Shown here: piece after piece, positions 1 to 6,201 of the stretch
Position numbering within the stretch: position 1 is the first letter of the stretch
Layout: every line of letters starts with the position of its first letter
From: JANQRV01 sp964533785
Lineage (GTDB): Bacteria > Bacteroidota > Bacteroidia > Chitinophagales > Saprospiraceae
Direction: 5' to 3'
NCBI GenBank assembly: GCA_964533785.1
Contig: CAZHNG010000163.1
Coordinates: 1-14,752 of the forward strand
DNA: 14,752 nt
Translations under genes and position numbers: made by a program
Notes under the pieces: generated by a model
Databases searched by the model: none
Seen by the model: only the letters and a program-made list of their open reading frames with translations
What the model was told of the DNA's origin: nothing

Positions 1-186
1 TATCAGCGTTTTGTTGTCTAAAATCTAGCGTCTAGCGTCAAAAGTCCAATATTTATAGGACGACCTATTTAAGCCTCAAGCTAAGAAAAATCACTTCGCG
101 TTTCTTCGCGTGCTTAGCGGGGAAGAAATTCTTTTACTCCAAGTTTATCCGGCAGGATAGCAAGAAGTGATATTTAGCATATTCGA
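1..186. repeat. Left-edge non-coding stretch with short direct and inverted repeats
   Basis: No credible gene is seen here. TCTAGCG occurs twice in direct tandem at 24-37. CTTCGCGT occurs twice at 94-101 and 104-111 (10-bp period) and is flanked by the inverted pair GCTAAG (80-85) and CTTAGC (113-118). The look of the 80-118 segment, repeated short TTCGCGT words ending in GCTTAGCGG, resembles dispersed intergenic repeats common in Bacteroidota, but copy number cannot be judged from one window. The stretch lies downstream of the epimerase gene, so it could also contain its transcript end; no convincing hairpin with a T-run is visible. Confidence 0.4.
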
Positions 187-1368
187 CTATGTTGTCGAAA
201 AGCGGTAAACCGTTTTGGAGGTATAGGTGTCTCCCGGTTCCAGAATAGTAGAAGGGAAATTTTCCTTATTAGGCGAATCCGGAAAATGCTGGGTTTCCAG
301 GCATAAACCCGTCCGGAAATTGTAGGGTTTTCCATCTTTTCCGGTTAAACTACCATCCAGAAAATTACCGCAGTAGAACTGAACGCCCGGCTCGGTAGTC
401 AATACTTCTACAAACCGGCCACTTTGAGGCTCATACAGCGTAGCTGCTAATTCCAGCTCATTTTCCGATTGCCGGTCGAGCGCCCAATTGTGATCGTAAC
501 CACTACCATACTCGAGCTGCTGGTTGTCGGTTTCAATTCGGGCGCCGATCTTAGTTGGCGTACGGAAGTCGAAAGGCGTGTTCTCCACCGGCCTTAATTC
601 TCCGGTTGGGATCAGCGTTTCATCAACCGGGGTAAAGGCATCCGCTTGGAGCATTAATTCATGATCCAAAATGTCGCCACTGCCCGCTCCATTCAAATTA
701 AAATAGATATGTTGCGTCAAATTGACGGGTGTTTTCTTATCCGTCGTTGCCTGGTATTCTATACTCCATTCATTATCATTATTTAACAAGTAGCGAACGG
801 TTACGTCCAGGTTGCCGGGATAGCCTTCTTCCGTATCCGGGCTTCGGCGGGTCAACTCCAAACCTACGTGTTCATCGGTCGATATTTCTTCGGCATTCCA
901 CAGCCGGCGGTGAAACCCTTCCGGACCTCCGTGTAATGCATTGGCGCCGTTATTGGTTGCCAGTGAAAATTCTTCACCATCAATATTGAATTTGCCTTTG
1001 GCGATCCGGTTACCGTAACGACCGATCAAGGAGCCGAAATAAGGATGATCTCTTTGGTAGGTAGCAAGGCTGTCAAAACCCAATGTTACATCCACAAGGT
1101 TCCCTTCTTTATCTGGCAAATGCAGTTCCTTCACAATCCCCCCGTAGTTGGTAACTTTCATCATAATACCATTCTTGTTTTCGAGGGTATATAGATAAGC
1201 CGTACCTTCCTTTGTGCTGCCAAATTCTTCTTTGGAAATGGAGAGGCCGTTGTCTTCGACTTCTTTGTCTTGAGGATTATCTTCCTGCCCGGGCGACTGA
1301 CAGCCAAACAAAATAAATATGAATAAACAAGCGCCGTAGGTTAAATTACGCATTGAGTAAATATTCAT
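187..1368 (-). CDS. galM: Exported aldose 1-epimerase (galactose mutarotase), probable lipoprotein
   Basis: Interconverts alpha and beta anomers of aldoses such as galactose or glucose. The 393-residue product has a hydrophobic N-terminal segment ending in LFGC (Cys23), a plausible lipobox, so the mature protein is probably about 370 residues, near the usual 340-380 of the family, and sits in the periplasm or at a membrane surface. Family motifs: GRYGNRIAKGKF (117-127), LHGG with His146, TQHIYFNL with the second catalytic His220, and LETQHFPDSPN with the catalytic base Glu358. The second motif is usually N(T/H)(T/S)YFNL-like, so Gln before His220 is a mild variant. Met1 and Met6 are both possible starts and both keep the lipobox. 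It lies 4 nt downstream of the GH20 gene on the same strand, so the two are very likely cotranscribed. The export signal suggests work on sugars released outside the cytoplasm. The family assignment is firm; sugar preference is unknown. Confidence 0.93.
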   Translation of the reverse strand: MNIYSMRNLTYGACLFIFILFGCQSPGQEDNPQDKEVEDNGLSISKEEFGSTKEGTAYLYTLENKNGIMMKVTNYGGIVKELHLPDKEGNLVDVTLGFDSLATYQRDHPYFGSLIGRYGNRIAKGKFNIDGEEFSLATNNGANALHGGPEGFHRRLWNAEEISTDEHVGLELTRRSPDTEEGYPGNLDVTVRYLLNNDNEWSIEYQATTDKKTPVNLTQHIYFNLNGAGSGDILDHELMLQADAFTPVDETLIPTGELRPVENTPFDFRTPTKIGARIETDNQQLEYGSGYDHNWALDRQSENELELAATLYEPQSGRFVEVLTTEPGVQFYCGNFLDGSLTGKDGKPYNFRTGLCLETQHFPDSPNKENFPSTILEPGDTYTSKTVYRFSTT

Positions 1369-1372
1369 AGGT

Positions 1373-2926
1373 TTAATTTAAAACAGGGGGTTCGTAATAA
1401 TCGATATTTAATACTTTTAGTCTAGGCAGTTGTTTTTCAAGCCTAACCTGGTAATCATCCCAGGATCTTAAATTCACAGGGGTCCAACCAATTTCAGCGT
1501 AGCCGAGCAAACGGGGGAATACCAAATATTCAATTTCGTCCATCTCGGTAACCGTTTCTGTCCATAGCGGTGCTTCTATCCCCAAAATATTTTCTCTTTC
1601 GATGCCTTCAACGTAGTTGGCGGGATCCCAGATATAACCGGTATCTATAGGGATAAGTCCTGCCCAGCTTAAGCCCAGCTCCGTTGTCGAATCGTATTTC
1701 ATGTCCATGTAGGCCTTTTTTGCAGGCGACATAATAATCTGTGCGCCCTTTTCTATGGCCATTTTGGCATTTTCCGCCTCGGCCCAGAACTGTGCAACAG
1801 CACCAGGGTTTAAATCCGCATGCGCTACTTCATCCCAGCCGATCATAGTTTTTCCAGTGGATTCGACAATCTCCTGCACCCGGTTGATGAAAGGAATGTA
1901 GTCCTCCATTGGTGTGACGTTAGATTCATCTCCACCGATATGGATATAGGGGCCGGGTGTCATAACGGCTAACTCCTCGATAACATCTCTTACAAATTCA
2001 TAGGTAACCTCTTTATCCGTACAAAGGGTACTGAATCCAACTTCAATACCGGTATACAGGTCGGGCGACTGGTTATTGCAGTTCAGTTCAGGGTAGGAAG
2101 CCAATGCCGCATTAGTATGCCCGGGCATATCAATTTCGGGGACTACTGTTACGTAATGTTCCTGAGCATATTGGACGATCAGCGCGTAATCGCGTTTGGA
2201 GAAAAAGCCACCTTCGCCGCCACCAACTTCCGTACTACCTCCTTTGAGGGTCAAGTTGGGCCATTTTTCGATTTCAATGCGCCAGCCCTGGTCATCAGAC
2301 AAGTGCAGATGAAGCACATTCATTTTGTATTTCACCAAAAAGTCGATAAACCTTCTCACATCAGCTACGGAGAAGAAGTGGCGTGCTACGTCGAGCATAG
2401 CTCCCCGGTATTCGTATTCCGGGTAATCCCTGATGTTACCCGTTGCAATTTCCCAGGGACCTTGTTGTGGATTGTTGCTTTCTATCTCAGGAGGCAATAA
2501 TTGGCGAAGGGTTTGCACGCCGTAAAACAACCCGGCTGGTTCATTGGCGCTAATGGTAATGAGGTCTTCGTTGATTTCCAGCTCATAGCCTTCCGGGCCC
2601 AGCTCCTCATCTTCGATCAAGGTGAATCGAATTTGGCTGGCCGCCGCACTTTCACTTCCTATTTCTGCCGGCAATTCCATTCCGATAGGTGTACGCAATA
2701 GATCAATTAAATATTGACTGATATTGATTAAATCCTCGTTTTCTTCCTCGATCAAAATGACGGTTTCATTACTGATTTTGAAAGAACTACCGGTAGCCGT
2801 CAACGATACTGGTCTGGGAATGATACTTTCCTGCGCCAGGTCTTTTGGCGTCGCGGGTTCATCGAATTCACAGGAAAAGCAATACATTCCAATACCTATC
2901 AACAATAAGAGTCTTAATTTCTTCAT
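1373..2926 (-). CDS. Glycoside hydrolase family 20 beta-N-acetylhexosaminidase, exported
   Basis: Removes terminal beta-linked GlcNAc or GalNAc from glycans, chitooligosaccharides or muropeptide sugars by substrate-assisted catalysis. The product has 517 residues: an N-terminal signal (1-19; FSC at 17-19 is a weak lipobox with Cys19), a GH20b-like domain (about 35-165), and the TIM-barrel catalytic domain (about 170-485). Visible GH20 landmarks are YRGAMLDVARHFF (173-185), HLHLSDDQGW (206-215), PEIDMPGH (263-270), HIGGDE (329-334) with the catalytic Asp333-Glu334 pair, and pocket tryptophans at 364, 421 and 455. All expected catalytic residues are present and the length is normal. It is the first gene of a two-gene minus-strand unit with the epimerase 4 nt behind it. 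A candidate -7 element lies about 23 nt upstream of the ATG. Lipidation is less certain than export. Exact substrate cannot be told from sequence. Confidence 0.95.
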   Translation of the reverse strand: MKKLRLLLLIGIGMYCFSCEFDEPATPKDLAQESIIPRPVSLTATGSSFKISNETVILIEEENEDLINISQYLIDLLRTPIGMELPAEIGSESAAASQIRFTLIEDEELGPEGYELEINEDLITISANEPAGLFYGVQTLRQLLPPEIESNNPQQGPWEIATGNIRDYPEYEYRGAMLDVARHFFSVADVRRFIDFLVKYKMNVLHLHLSDDQGWRIEIEKWPNLTLKGGSTEVGGGEGGFFSKRDYALIVQYAQEHYVTVVPEIDMPGHTNAALASYPELNCNNQSPDLYTGIEVGFSTLCTDKEVTYEFVRDVIEELAVMTPGPYIHIGGDESNVTPMEDYIPFINRVQEIVESTGKTMIGWDEVAHADLNPGAVAQFWAEAENAKMAIEKGAQIIMSPAKKAYMDMKYDSTTELGLSWAGLIPIDTGYIWDPANYVEGIERENILGIEAPLWTETVTEMDEIEYLVFPRLLGYAEIGWTPVNLRSWDDYQVRLEKQLPRLKVLNIDYYEPPVLN

Positions 2927-2948
2927 GTTTTAAAGAATTTCATTCTCC

Positions 2949-2956
2949 TAAATGTA
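2949..2956 (-). promoter_or_regulatory. Candidate -7 element for the GH20-epimerase operon
   Basis: On the minus strand the octamer TACATTTA matches seven of eight positions of the Bacteroidota -7 consensus TAnnTTTG. It would start transcription roughly 15 nt before the GH20 ATG. No clear -33 TTTG partner is seen, so this is tentative. Confidence 0.3.
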
Positions 2957-2993
2957 GGAATTATCTGTTAATGATTTAAAAATGATAAAGGAG

Positions 2994-3041
2994 AAATGAG
3001 AACAAGCCGCCTTTTAAATTCTAAGTTTCGAATTCTCATTT
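2994..3041. repeat. 9-bp perfect inverted repeat in the divergent intergenic region
   Basis: AAATGAGAA (2994-3002) is mirrored by TTCTCATTT (3033-3041) with a 30-nt spacer. It lies between the divergent GH20 and ABC-F genes, where a terminator is not expected, so it could be an operator or a chance repeat in AT-rich DNA. The rest of the 2927-3283 gap holds two candidate promoters and the ABC-F leader described separately. Confidence 0.35.
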
Positions 3042-3070
3042 TTCAATTCCCACTTAACACAAATATTTTG

Positions 3071-3078
3071 TATTTTCG
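3071..3078 (+). promoter_or_regulatory. Candidate -7 element for the ABC-F gene
   Basis: TATTTTCG, followed by CAG, matches TAnnTTTG at seven of eight positions and resembles the TATnTTTGC form common in Bacteroidota. If used, it gives a 5' leader of about 200 nt before the ABC-F ATG at 3284. No clear -33 partner is visible. Confidence 0.35.
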
Positions 3079-3107
3079 CAGCTCTTTTTTTTAAACTAGA
3101 CTTTTTT

Positions 3108-3189
3108 AAAATGGGTTTTTATGAGCCAATGGATAGCCATTTTTCGTCTGATCGCGAAACGCCCGGAATCTAATAGCCATTAGCTATTA
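3108..3189 (+). promoter_or_regulatory. Structured ABC-F mRNA leader with a possible 20-codon upstream ORF
   Basis: An ATG at 3111 opens a 20-codon frame closed by TAA at 3171-3173, immediately followed by TAG. Three short pairings can form. AAAATGG (3108-3114), which contains that ATG, pairs with CCATTTT (3137-3143). AATGG (3128-3132) competes for CCATT (3137-3141). TAATAGC (3171-3177), which begins at the stop codon, forms a perfect 7-bp stem with GCTATTA (3183-3189). The word ATAGCCATT occurs twice (3133-3141 and 3174-3182). Leader ORFs with switchable hairpins are known regulators of some antibiotic-resistance ABC-F genes. Whether this one is translated or regulatory is inference, and the stems are weak. 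Confidence 0.3.
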
Positions 3190-3283
3190 AGGTGAGGACG
3201 TGACAAAGAGCAGGCGAAAAAGGGCATCAAGTGGCCGTACAAAATTCGTTTTAATAAAGTCTACTAAAAGATCTGTTTTTTAT

Positions 3284-4918
3284 ATGATCACTGTTAATGA
3301 TTTAGGACTGCAGTTTGGGAAGCGAGTATTGTTTGATGAAGTCAATGTGAAATTCACCAAGGGAAACTGTTACGGCGTCATTGGAGCCAATGGGGCTGGG
3401 AAGTCGACCTTTTTGAAAATATTATCCGGTGAGGTAGATCCAACCCGTGGTTCAGTGTCTATTGAGCCCGGAAACCGCATGGCCGTATTAAAACAAAATC
3501 ACTTTGAATTTGAAGAGGAGGAGGTTTTGAATACGGTTATTATGGGGCATAAGGAGATGTACGATATTATGGTGGAAAAGAACGCCATCTATATGGACCC
3601 GGATGCGACTGAAGAAGATGGACTGCGGGCAGCTGACCTGGAAAATAAATTTGGGGAAATGGGCGGCTGGAATGCCGAGAGTGATGCTGCAGAGCTCTTG
3701 AGTAATATGGGCATAAAGGAAGACATGCACTACAAGCAGATGAAGGAATTGAACGGACCGGAAAAAGTGAAAGTACTTTTGGCGCAAGCTCTTTTCGGTA
3801 ATCCCGATCTCCTGTTGCTCGACGAGCCTACCAACGACCTGGACGCGCATACCGTAACCTGGTTAGCCGACTTTTTGGCCGACTTCAAGAATACCGTAAT
3901 CGTCGTTTCGCACGACCGTTATTTTCTGGATATGGTTTGTACACACATTGCGGACATTGATTTCAAGCAAATCAAGATCTATACGGGTAACTACTCTTTC
4001 TGGTACGAATCCAGTCAGTTGATGGCCCAGCAAATTGCCAATAAGAACAAGAAAATGGAGCAAAAGCGCAAAGAGATGATGGAGTTTATCCAGCGTTTTA
4101 GCGCCAATGCGTCTAAATCCCGCCAGGCGACTAGCCGGAAGAAGGCGTTGGAAAAACTGAAGTTGGAAGAGATCAAACCTTCCAGCAGAAAGTACCCCTT
4201 CGTCAATTTTCAGATGGAAAGATCGCCGGGAGACCAGATCTTGCGGGTAGAAAAATTAAGCAAACGCAGCGATAGTGGGGAGTGGTTGTTTAAGGATGTT
4301 TCTTTCACGATGAATCAAAAGGAAAAGATCGCCTTAATCGGTAAAGATAGCGCAGCACTTAACGCTTTCTTTGAAGTATTAGCCGGCAAAACGGAACCTG
4401 ATAACGGCACTATTGAGTTTGGACAGACGATCACCGTCGAATACCTGCCCAACGAAAATATAGAGTTCTTCTCCAATGAAAATGATCTTGACCTGATCAA
4501 CTGGTTACGTCAGTATTCCAAGGAAAAAGATGAGCAGTTCATCCGGGGCTTCTTAGGACGAATGCTATTCTCCGGTGAAGAAGTGTATAAAAAATCCAGT
4601 GTCCTTTCCGGAGGAGAGAAAGTACGTTGTATGCTTTCCAAATTAATGCTCAACCATCCTAACTTCTTATTGCTCGATGAACCGACCAACCACCTCGACC
4701 TGGAATCGATCACCGCGCTAAACAACGCGATGCGCGATTTTGAGGGCAATATGATCTTTACCTCACACGACCACCAAATGGTAGCAACATCTGCTAACCG
4801 GATCATTGAGATAACACCAAACGGGAACATCGATAGTTTGATGGACTATGATGATTATTTGCGTTCGGAGTCGATTAAGGAACAGCGGGAGAAGTTATAC
4901 GGAGCGGTGGTGGTTTAA
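3284..4918 (+). CDS. ABC-F family ATPase (ribosome-associated type), one degenerate ATP site
   Basis: Soluble protein with two ATP-binding cassettes and no membrane domain, the ABC-F layout of translation factors that act at the ribosomal E site (EttA, YbiT, Uup types). Numbered from the ATG at 3284 (544 residues), NBD1 has Walker A GANGAGKST (34-42), a signature changed to LNGPE (156-160), Walker B LLLLDEP (176-182) and SHD (209-211). The linker (about 240-305) is charged and helical, as expected. NBD2 has no proper Walker A, reading GKDSAALN at 353-360, but keeps LSGGE (441-445), LLLDEP (462-467) and SHD (494-496). A GTG at 3200 would add 28 basic residues; I prefer the ATG because MITVNDLGLQFG is the usual family start. 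The gene is monocistronic, with a long leader. A housekeeping role is more likely than drug resistance, but that is inference. Confidence 0.93.
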   Translation: MITVNDLGLQFGKRVLFDEVNVKFTKGNCYGVIGANGAGKSTFLKILSGEVDPTRGSVSIEPGNRMAVLKQNHFEFEEEEVLNTVIMGHKEMYDIMVEKNAIYMDPDATEEDGLRAADLENKFGEMGGWNAESDAAELLSNMGIKEDMHYKQMKELNGPEKVKVLLAQALFGNPDLLLLDEPTNDLDAHTVTWLADFLADFKNTVIVVSHDRYFLDMVCTHIADIDFKQIKIYTGNYSFWYESSQLMAQQIANKNKKMEQKRKEMMEFIQRFSANASKSRQATSRKKALEKLKLEEIKPSSRKYPFVNFQMERSPGDQILRVEKLSKRSDSGEWLFKDVSFTMNQKEKIALIGKDSAALNAFFEVLAGKTEPDNGTIEFGQTITVEYLPNENIEFFSNENDLDLINWLRQYSKEKDEQFIRGFLGRMLFSGEEVYKKSSVLSGGEKVRCMLSKLMLNHPNFLLLDEPTNHLDLESITALNNAMRDFEGNMIFTSHDHQMVATSANRIIEITPNGNIDSLMDYDDYLRSESIKEQREKLYGAVVV

Positions 4919-4949
4919 CGGGGTGGACGAGTTAACGGGGTAGACGAGT
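4916..4949. repeat. Tandem 17-bp duplication covering the ABC-F stop codon
   Basis: TAACGGGGTGGACGAGT (4916-4932) is followed directly by TAACGGGGTAGACGAGT (4933-4949), 16 of 17 bases identical. The first copy starts with the TAA stop of the ABC-F gene, so the duplication lies at the junction between the gene and the decayed islet beyond it. Confidence 0.85.
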
Positions 4950-4985
4950 TTGCGAGTCCTTCTTAATGGTCTACAATATCATGAT

Positions 4986-5243
4986 ATGGTTAAATTCCAG
5001 AAAAGAAAACCTAAAGTTTGTTGAGGTTGTCGATCAAATTGCGAAAAGCAAAGGAGCGTCTAAAGCACAAATAGCTCTTGCATGGATACTGGTCAAAATG
5101 ATGAAATTACTACTATTCCAGGTACGAGAAAAGTTCATCGCCTTGAAGAGAACTTAGGTGCCTTGAATGTGGAATTAACCCAAACCGATTTGGCTGTTAT
5201 TGAAGAAAATATGCCTTCAGAAACCGTTGGGAAGAGGTATTAG
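4986..5243 (+). pseudogene. Aldo/keto reductase, C-terminal remnant with frameshifts
   Basis: Remnant of a YakC/Tas-like aldo/keto reductase (NADPH-dependent carbonyl reduction); only about the last 85 residues of a roughly 330-residue family remain. Three frames join into one conserved tail: MVKFQK from 4986, then ENLKFVEVVDQIAKSKG and AQIALAWIL (up to about 5092), then QNDEITTIPGTRK through NLGALNVELTQTDLAVIEEN to GKRY and TAG at 5241-5243. The first shift fits one extra A in the A-run near 5000-5003. The second fits loss of one base near 5093-5095, where family members read ALAW-L-AQ. The IPGTRK cofactor-binding motif lies in the shifted frame, so no functional enzyme can be made. The N-terminal catalytic Tyr/Lys part is absent. 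It sits just after the ABC-F gene and starts the decayed islet. Confidence 0.85.
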
Positions 5244-5258
5244 TACATTTTTAAGGGA

Positions 5259-5470
5259 ATGAACTCAAATTCAATTATTTCGGTTAAATTAAGGGAATAA
5301 AAAGTATCCAAATTGAAGGGTATCCATATTGGTATAGACGATTTTCTACCATCGCAACGGATTCAATTAATGGAAAGAAAGCTTATGCTGTTGTTAATTG
5401 AGGTTTGCAGGAATTAATCATTAAGAAGACTTCGGAACATGCATTTTTTTTAAAACGGAATTGTAATTAA
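5259..5470 (+). pseudogene. Possible broken small ORF, family not recognised
   Basis: A frame starting at ATG 5259 stops after 13 codons (TAA 5298-5300). Shifting by one base near 5297 opens a frame reading IKSIQIEGYPYWYRRFS, then TIATDSINGKKAYAVVN. This is interrupted by TGA at 5399-5401 and continues for 22 codons (GLQELIIKKTSEHAF) to TAA at 5468-5470, 15 nt before the mntA start. Joined, this is a protein of about 70 residues with one frameshift and one nonsense codon. The composition looks protein-like (aromatic-rich, no low complexity), but I do not recognise a family and AT-rich DNA can yield such frames by chance. It fits with the decay seen in the adjacent aldo/keto reductase remnant. 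Confidence 0.3.
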
Positions 5471-5485
5471 AAAATAAAAGAAGAC

Positions 5486-5785
5486 ATGAGCAAAAGTCAA
5501 ATACTAATAAGTCTAAAAAAATGTAAATCTGATATTGAAATAAGGTTTGGCATTAAGAAAATTGGCTTGTTTGGAAGTTACTCTGTGAATAAGGCAAATC
5601 AAAGAAGTGATATAGATATTGTTTATGAATTAAAGGAAGGTAGAACCCTAGGGTTTAAAGAGATCTATGAATTAGAAAAATATTTTCAAGAAATTTTACA
5701 TACGGGAAAAATTGATTTAGTCAATAGGAAGTACATGAATCCCTTAATCGAGGATGAAATGACAAAAACAGTGATTTATGTATGA
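5486..5785 (+). CDS. mntA: MntA-type minimal nucleotidyltransferase antitoxin
   Basis: Antitoxin of the HepT/MntA type VII toxin-antitoxin family. MntA proteins transfer AMP from ATP onto a tyrosine of the HEPN toxin and so silence it. The 99-residue product is a complete single-domain nucleotidyltransferase. LFGSYSVNKANQRSDIDIVYE (28-48) gives the GSx(10)D-I-D pattern with metal ligands Asp42 and Asp44, and KIDLVN supplies the likely third carboxylate, Asp77. The 3' end overlaps the hepT start by 8 nt, the usual coupled arrangement. The ATG at 5486 is preceded by an AAGAAG purine stretch. The DNA is markedly AT-rich: 17 of 60 and 15 of 60 G+C in two rows I counted (5521-5580, 5641-5700), against 33 of 60 in a row of the downstream flavoprotein gene, which suggests horizontal acquisition. 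The order here is antitoxin first. Confidence 0.92.
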   Translation: MSKSQILISLKKCKSDIEIRFGIKKIGLFGSYSVNKANQRSDIDIVYELKEGRTLGFKEIYELEKYFQEILHTGKIDLVNRKYMNPLIEDEMTKTVIYV

Positions 5786-6200
5786 AAAAAAGAATTTAAC
5801 TTACATTTTGACAAGTTTGGAGGCAATTGAAAAAGTCGACATTTACACTAGGGATTTTGTTGACGCAATAGCATTTTTTGAAGCAAACGATCAGATGAAT
5901 TTCAATGCCTGTCAAACGCTCTTATTAGTGATTGGGGAAGAGTCAAAGAAATTGTCTAATGGTTTGAAAGAAGAACATTCAAATATCCCTTGGAATCTTA
6001 TTGCCGGATTAAGGAATAGAATTGCTCACGACTACAGAAGCATAGATCCGAATATTACGTTTGACATTGTGAAAAATTATCTTCCAGATCTTAAAGTGGA
6101 GCTAAAATCTATGCTTGATAAGGTTGAATTTGAGGAAGAACTATTAAATAAAGTGATTGAAACGCCACATTATAAACATCTAAAATACCTTAAAAAATGA
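5778..6200 (+). CDS. hepT: HepT-type HEPN-domain RNase toxin (DUF86)
   Basis: HEPN ribonuclease toxin partner of MntA; family members cleave RNA, including tRNA in studied cases, and halt growth until modified by MntA. The 140-residue helical protein contains the full active-site motif RX4HXY at Arg79, His84 and Tyr86 (RNRIAHDY, 79-86). The tyrosine is the residue that MntA AMPylates in characterised systems. Upstream, LLLVIGEESKKLS (48-60) matches the conserved helix before the catalytic one, and the family ILTSLEAIEKV-type first helix is present. No residue expected to be essential is missing, so the pair looks functional. It overlaps mntA by 8 nt and ends 1 nt before the stop of the opposing DinB-like fragment, a very tight convergent junction. 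AT-rich like mntA. Confidence 0.92.
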   Translation: MYEKKNLTYILTSLEAIEKVDIYTRDFVDAIAFFEANDQMNFNACQTLLLVIGEESKKLSNGLKEEHSNIPWNLIAGLRNRIAHDYRSIDPNITFDIVKNYLPDLKVELKSMLDKVEFEEELLNKVIETPHYKHLKYLKK

Positions 6201-6201
6201 T

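Noticed and set aside
2117..2500. 127-codon plus-strand frame inside the GH20 gene
   Set aside because: Antisense to the conserved GH20 catalytic region, with no protein-family resemblance.
3200..3283. GTG-initiated 28-residue basic N-terminal extension of the ABC-F protein
   Set aside because: The frame is open, but the family begins at the MITVNDLGLQFG methionine and the extension matches no domain; the leader contains stems and a uORF instead.
3488..3850. 120-codon minus-strand frame opposite ABC-F NBD1
   Set aside because: Shadow of the Walker-to-signature region, no family match.
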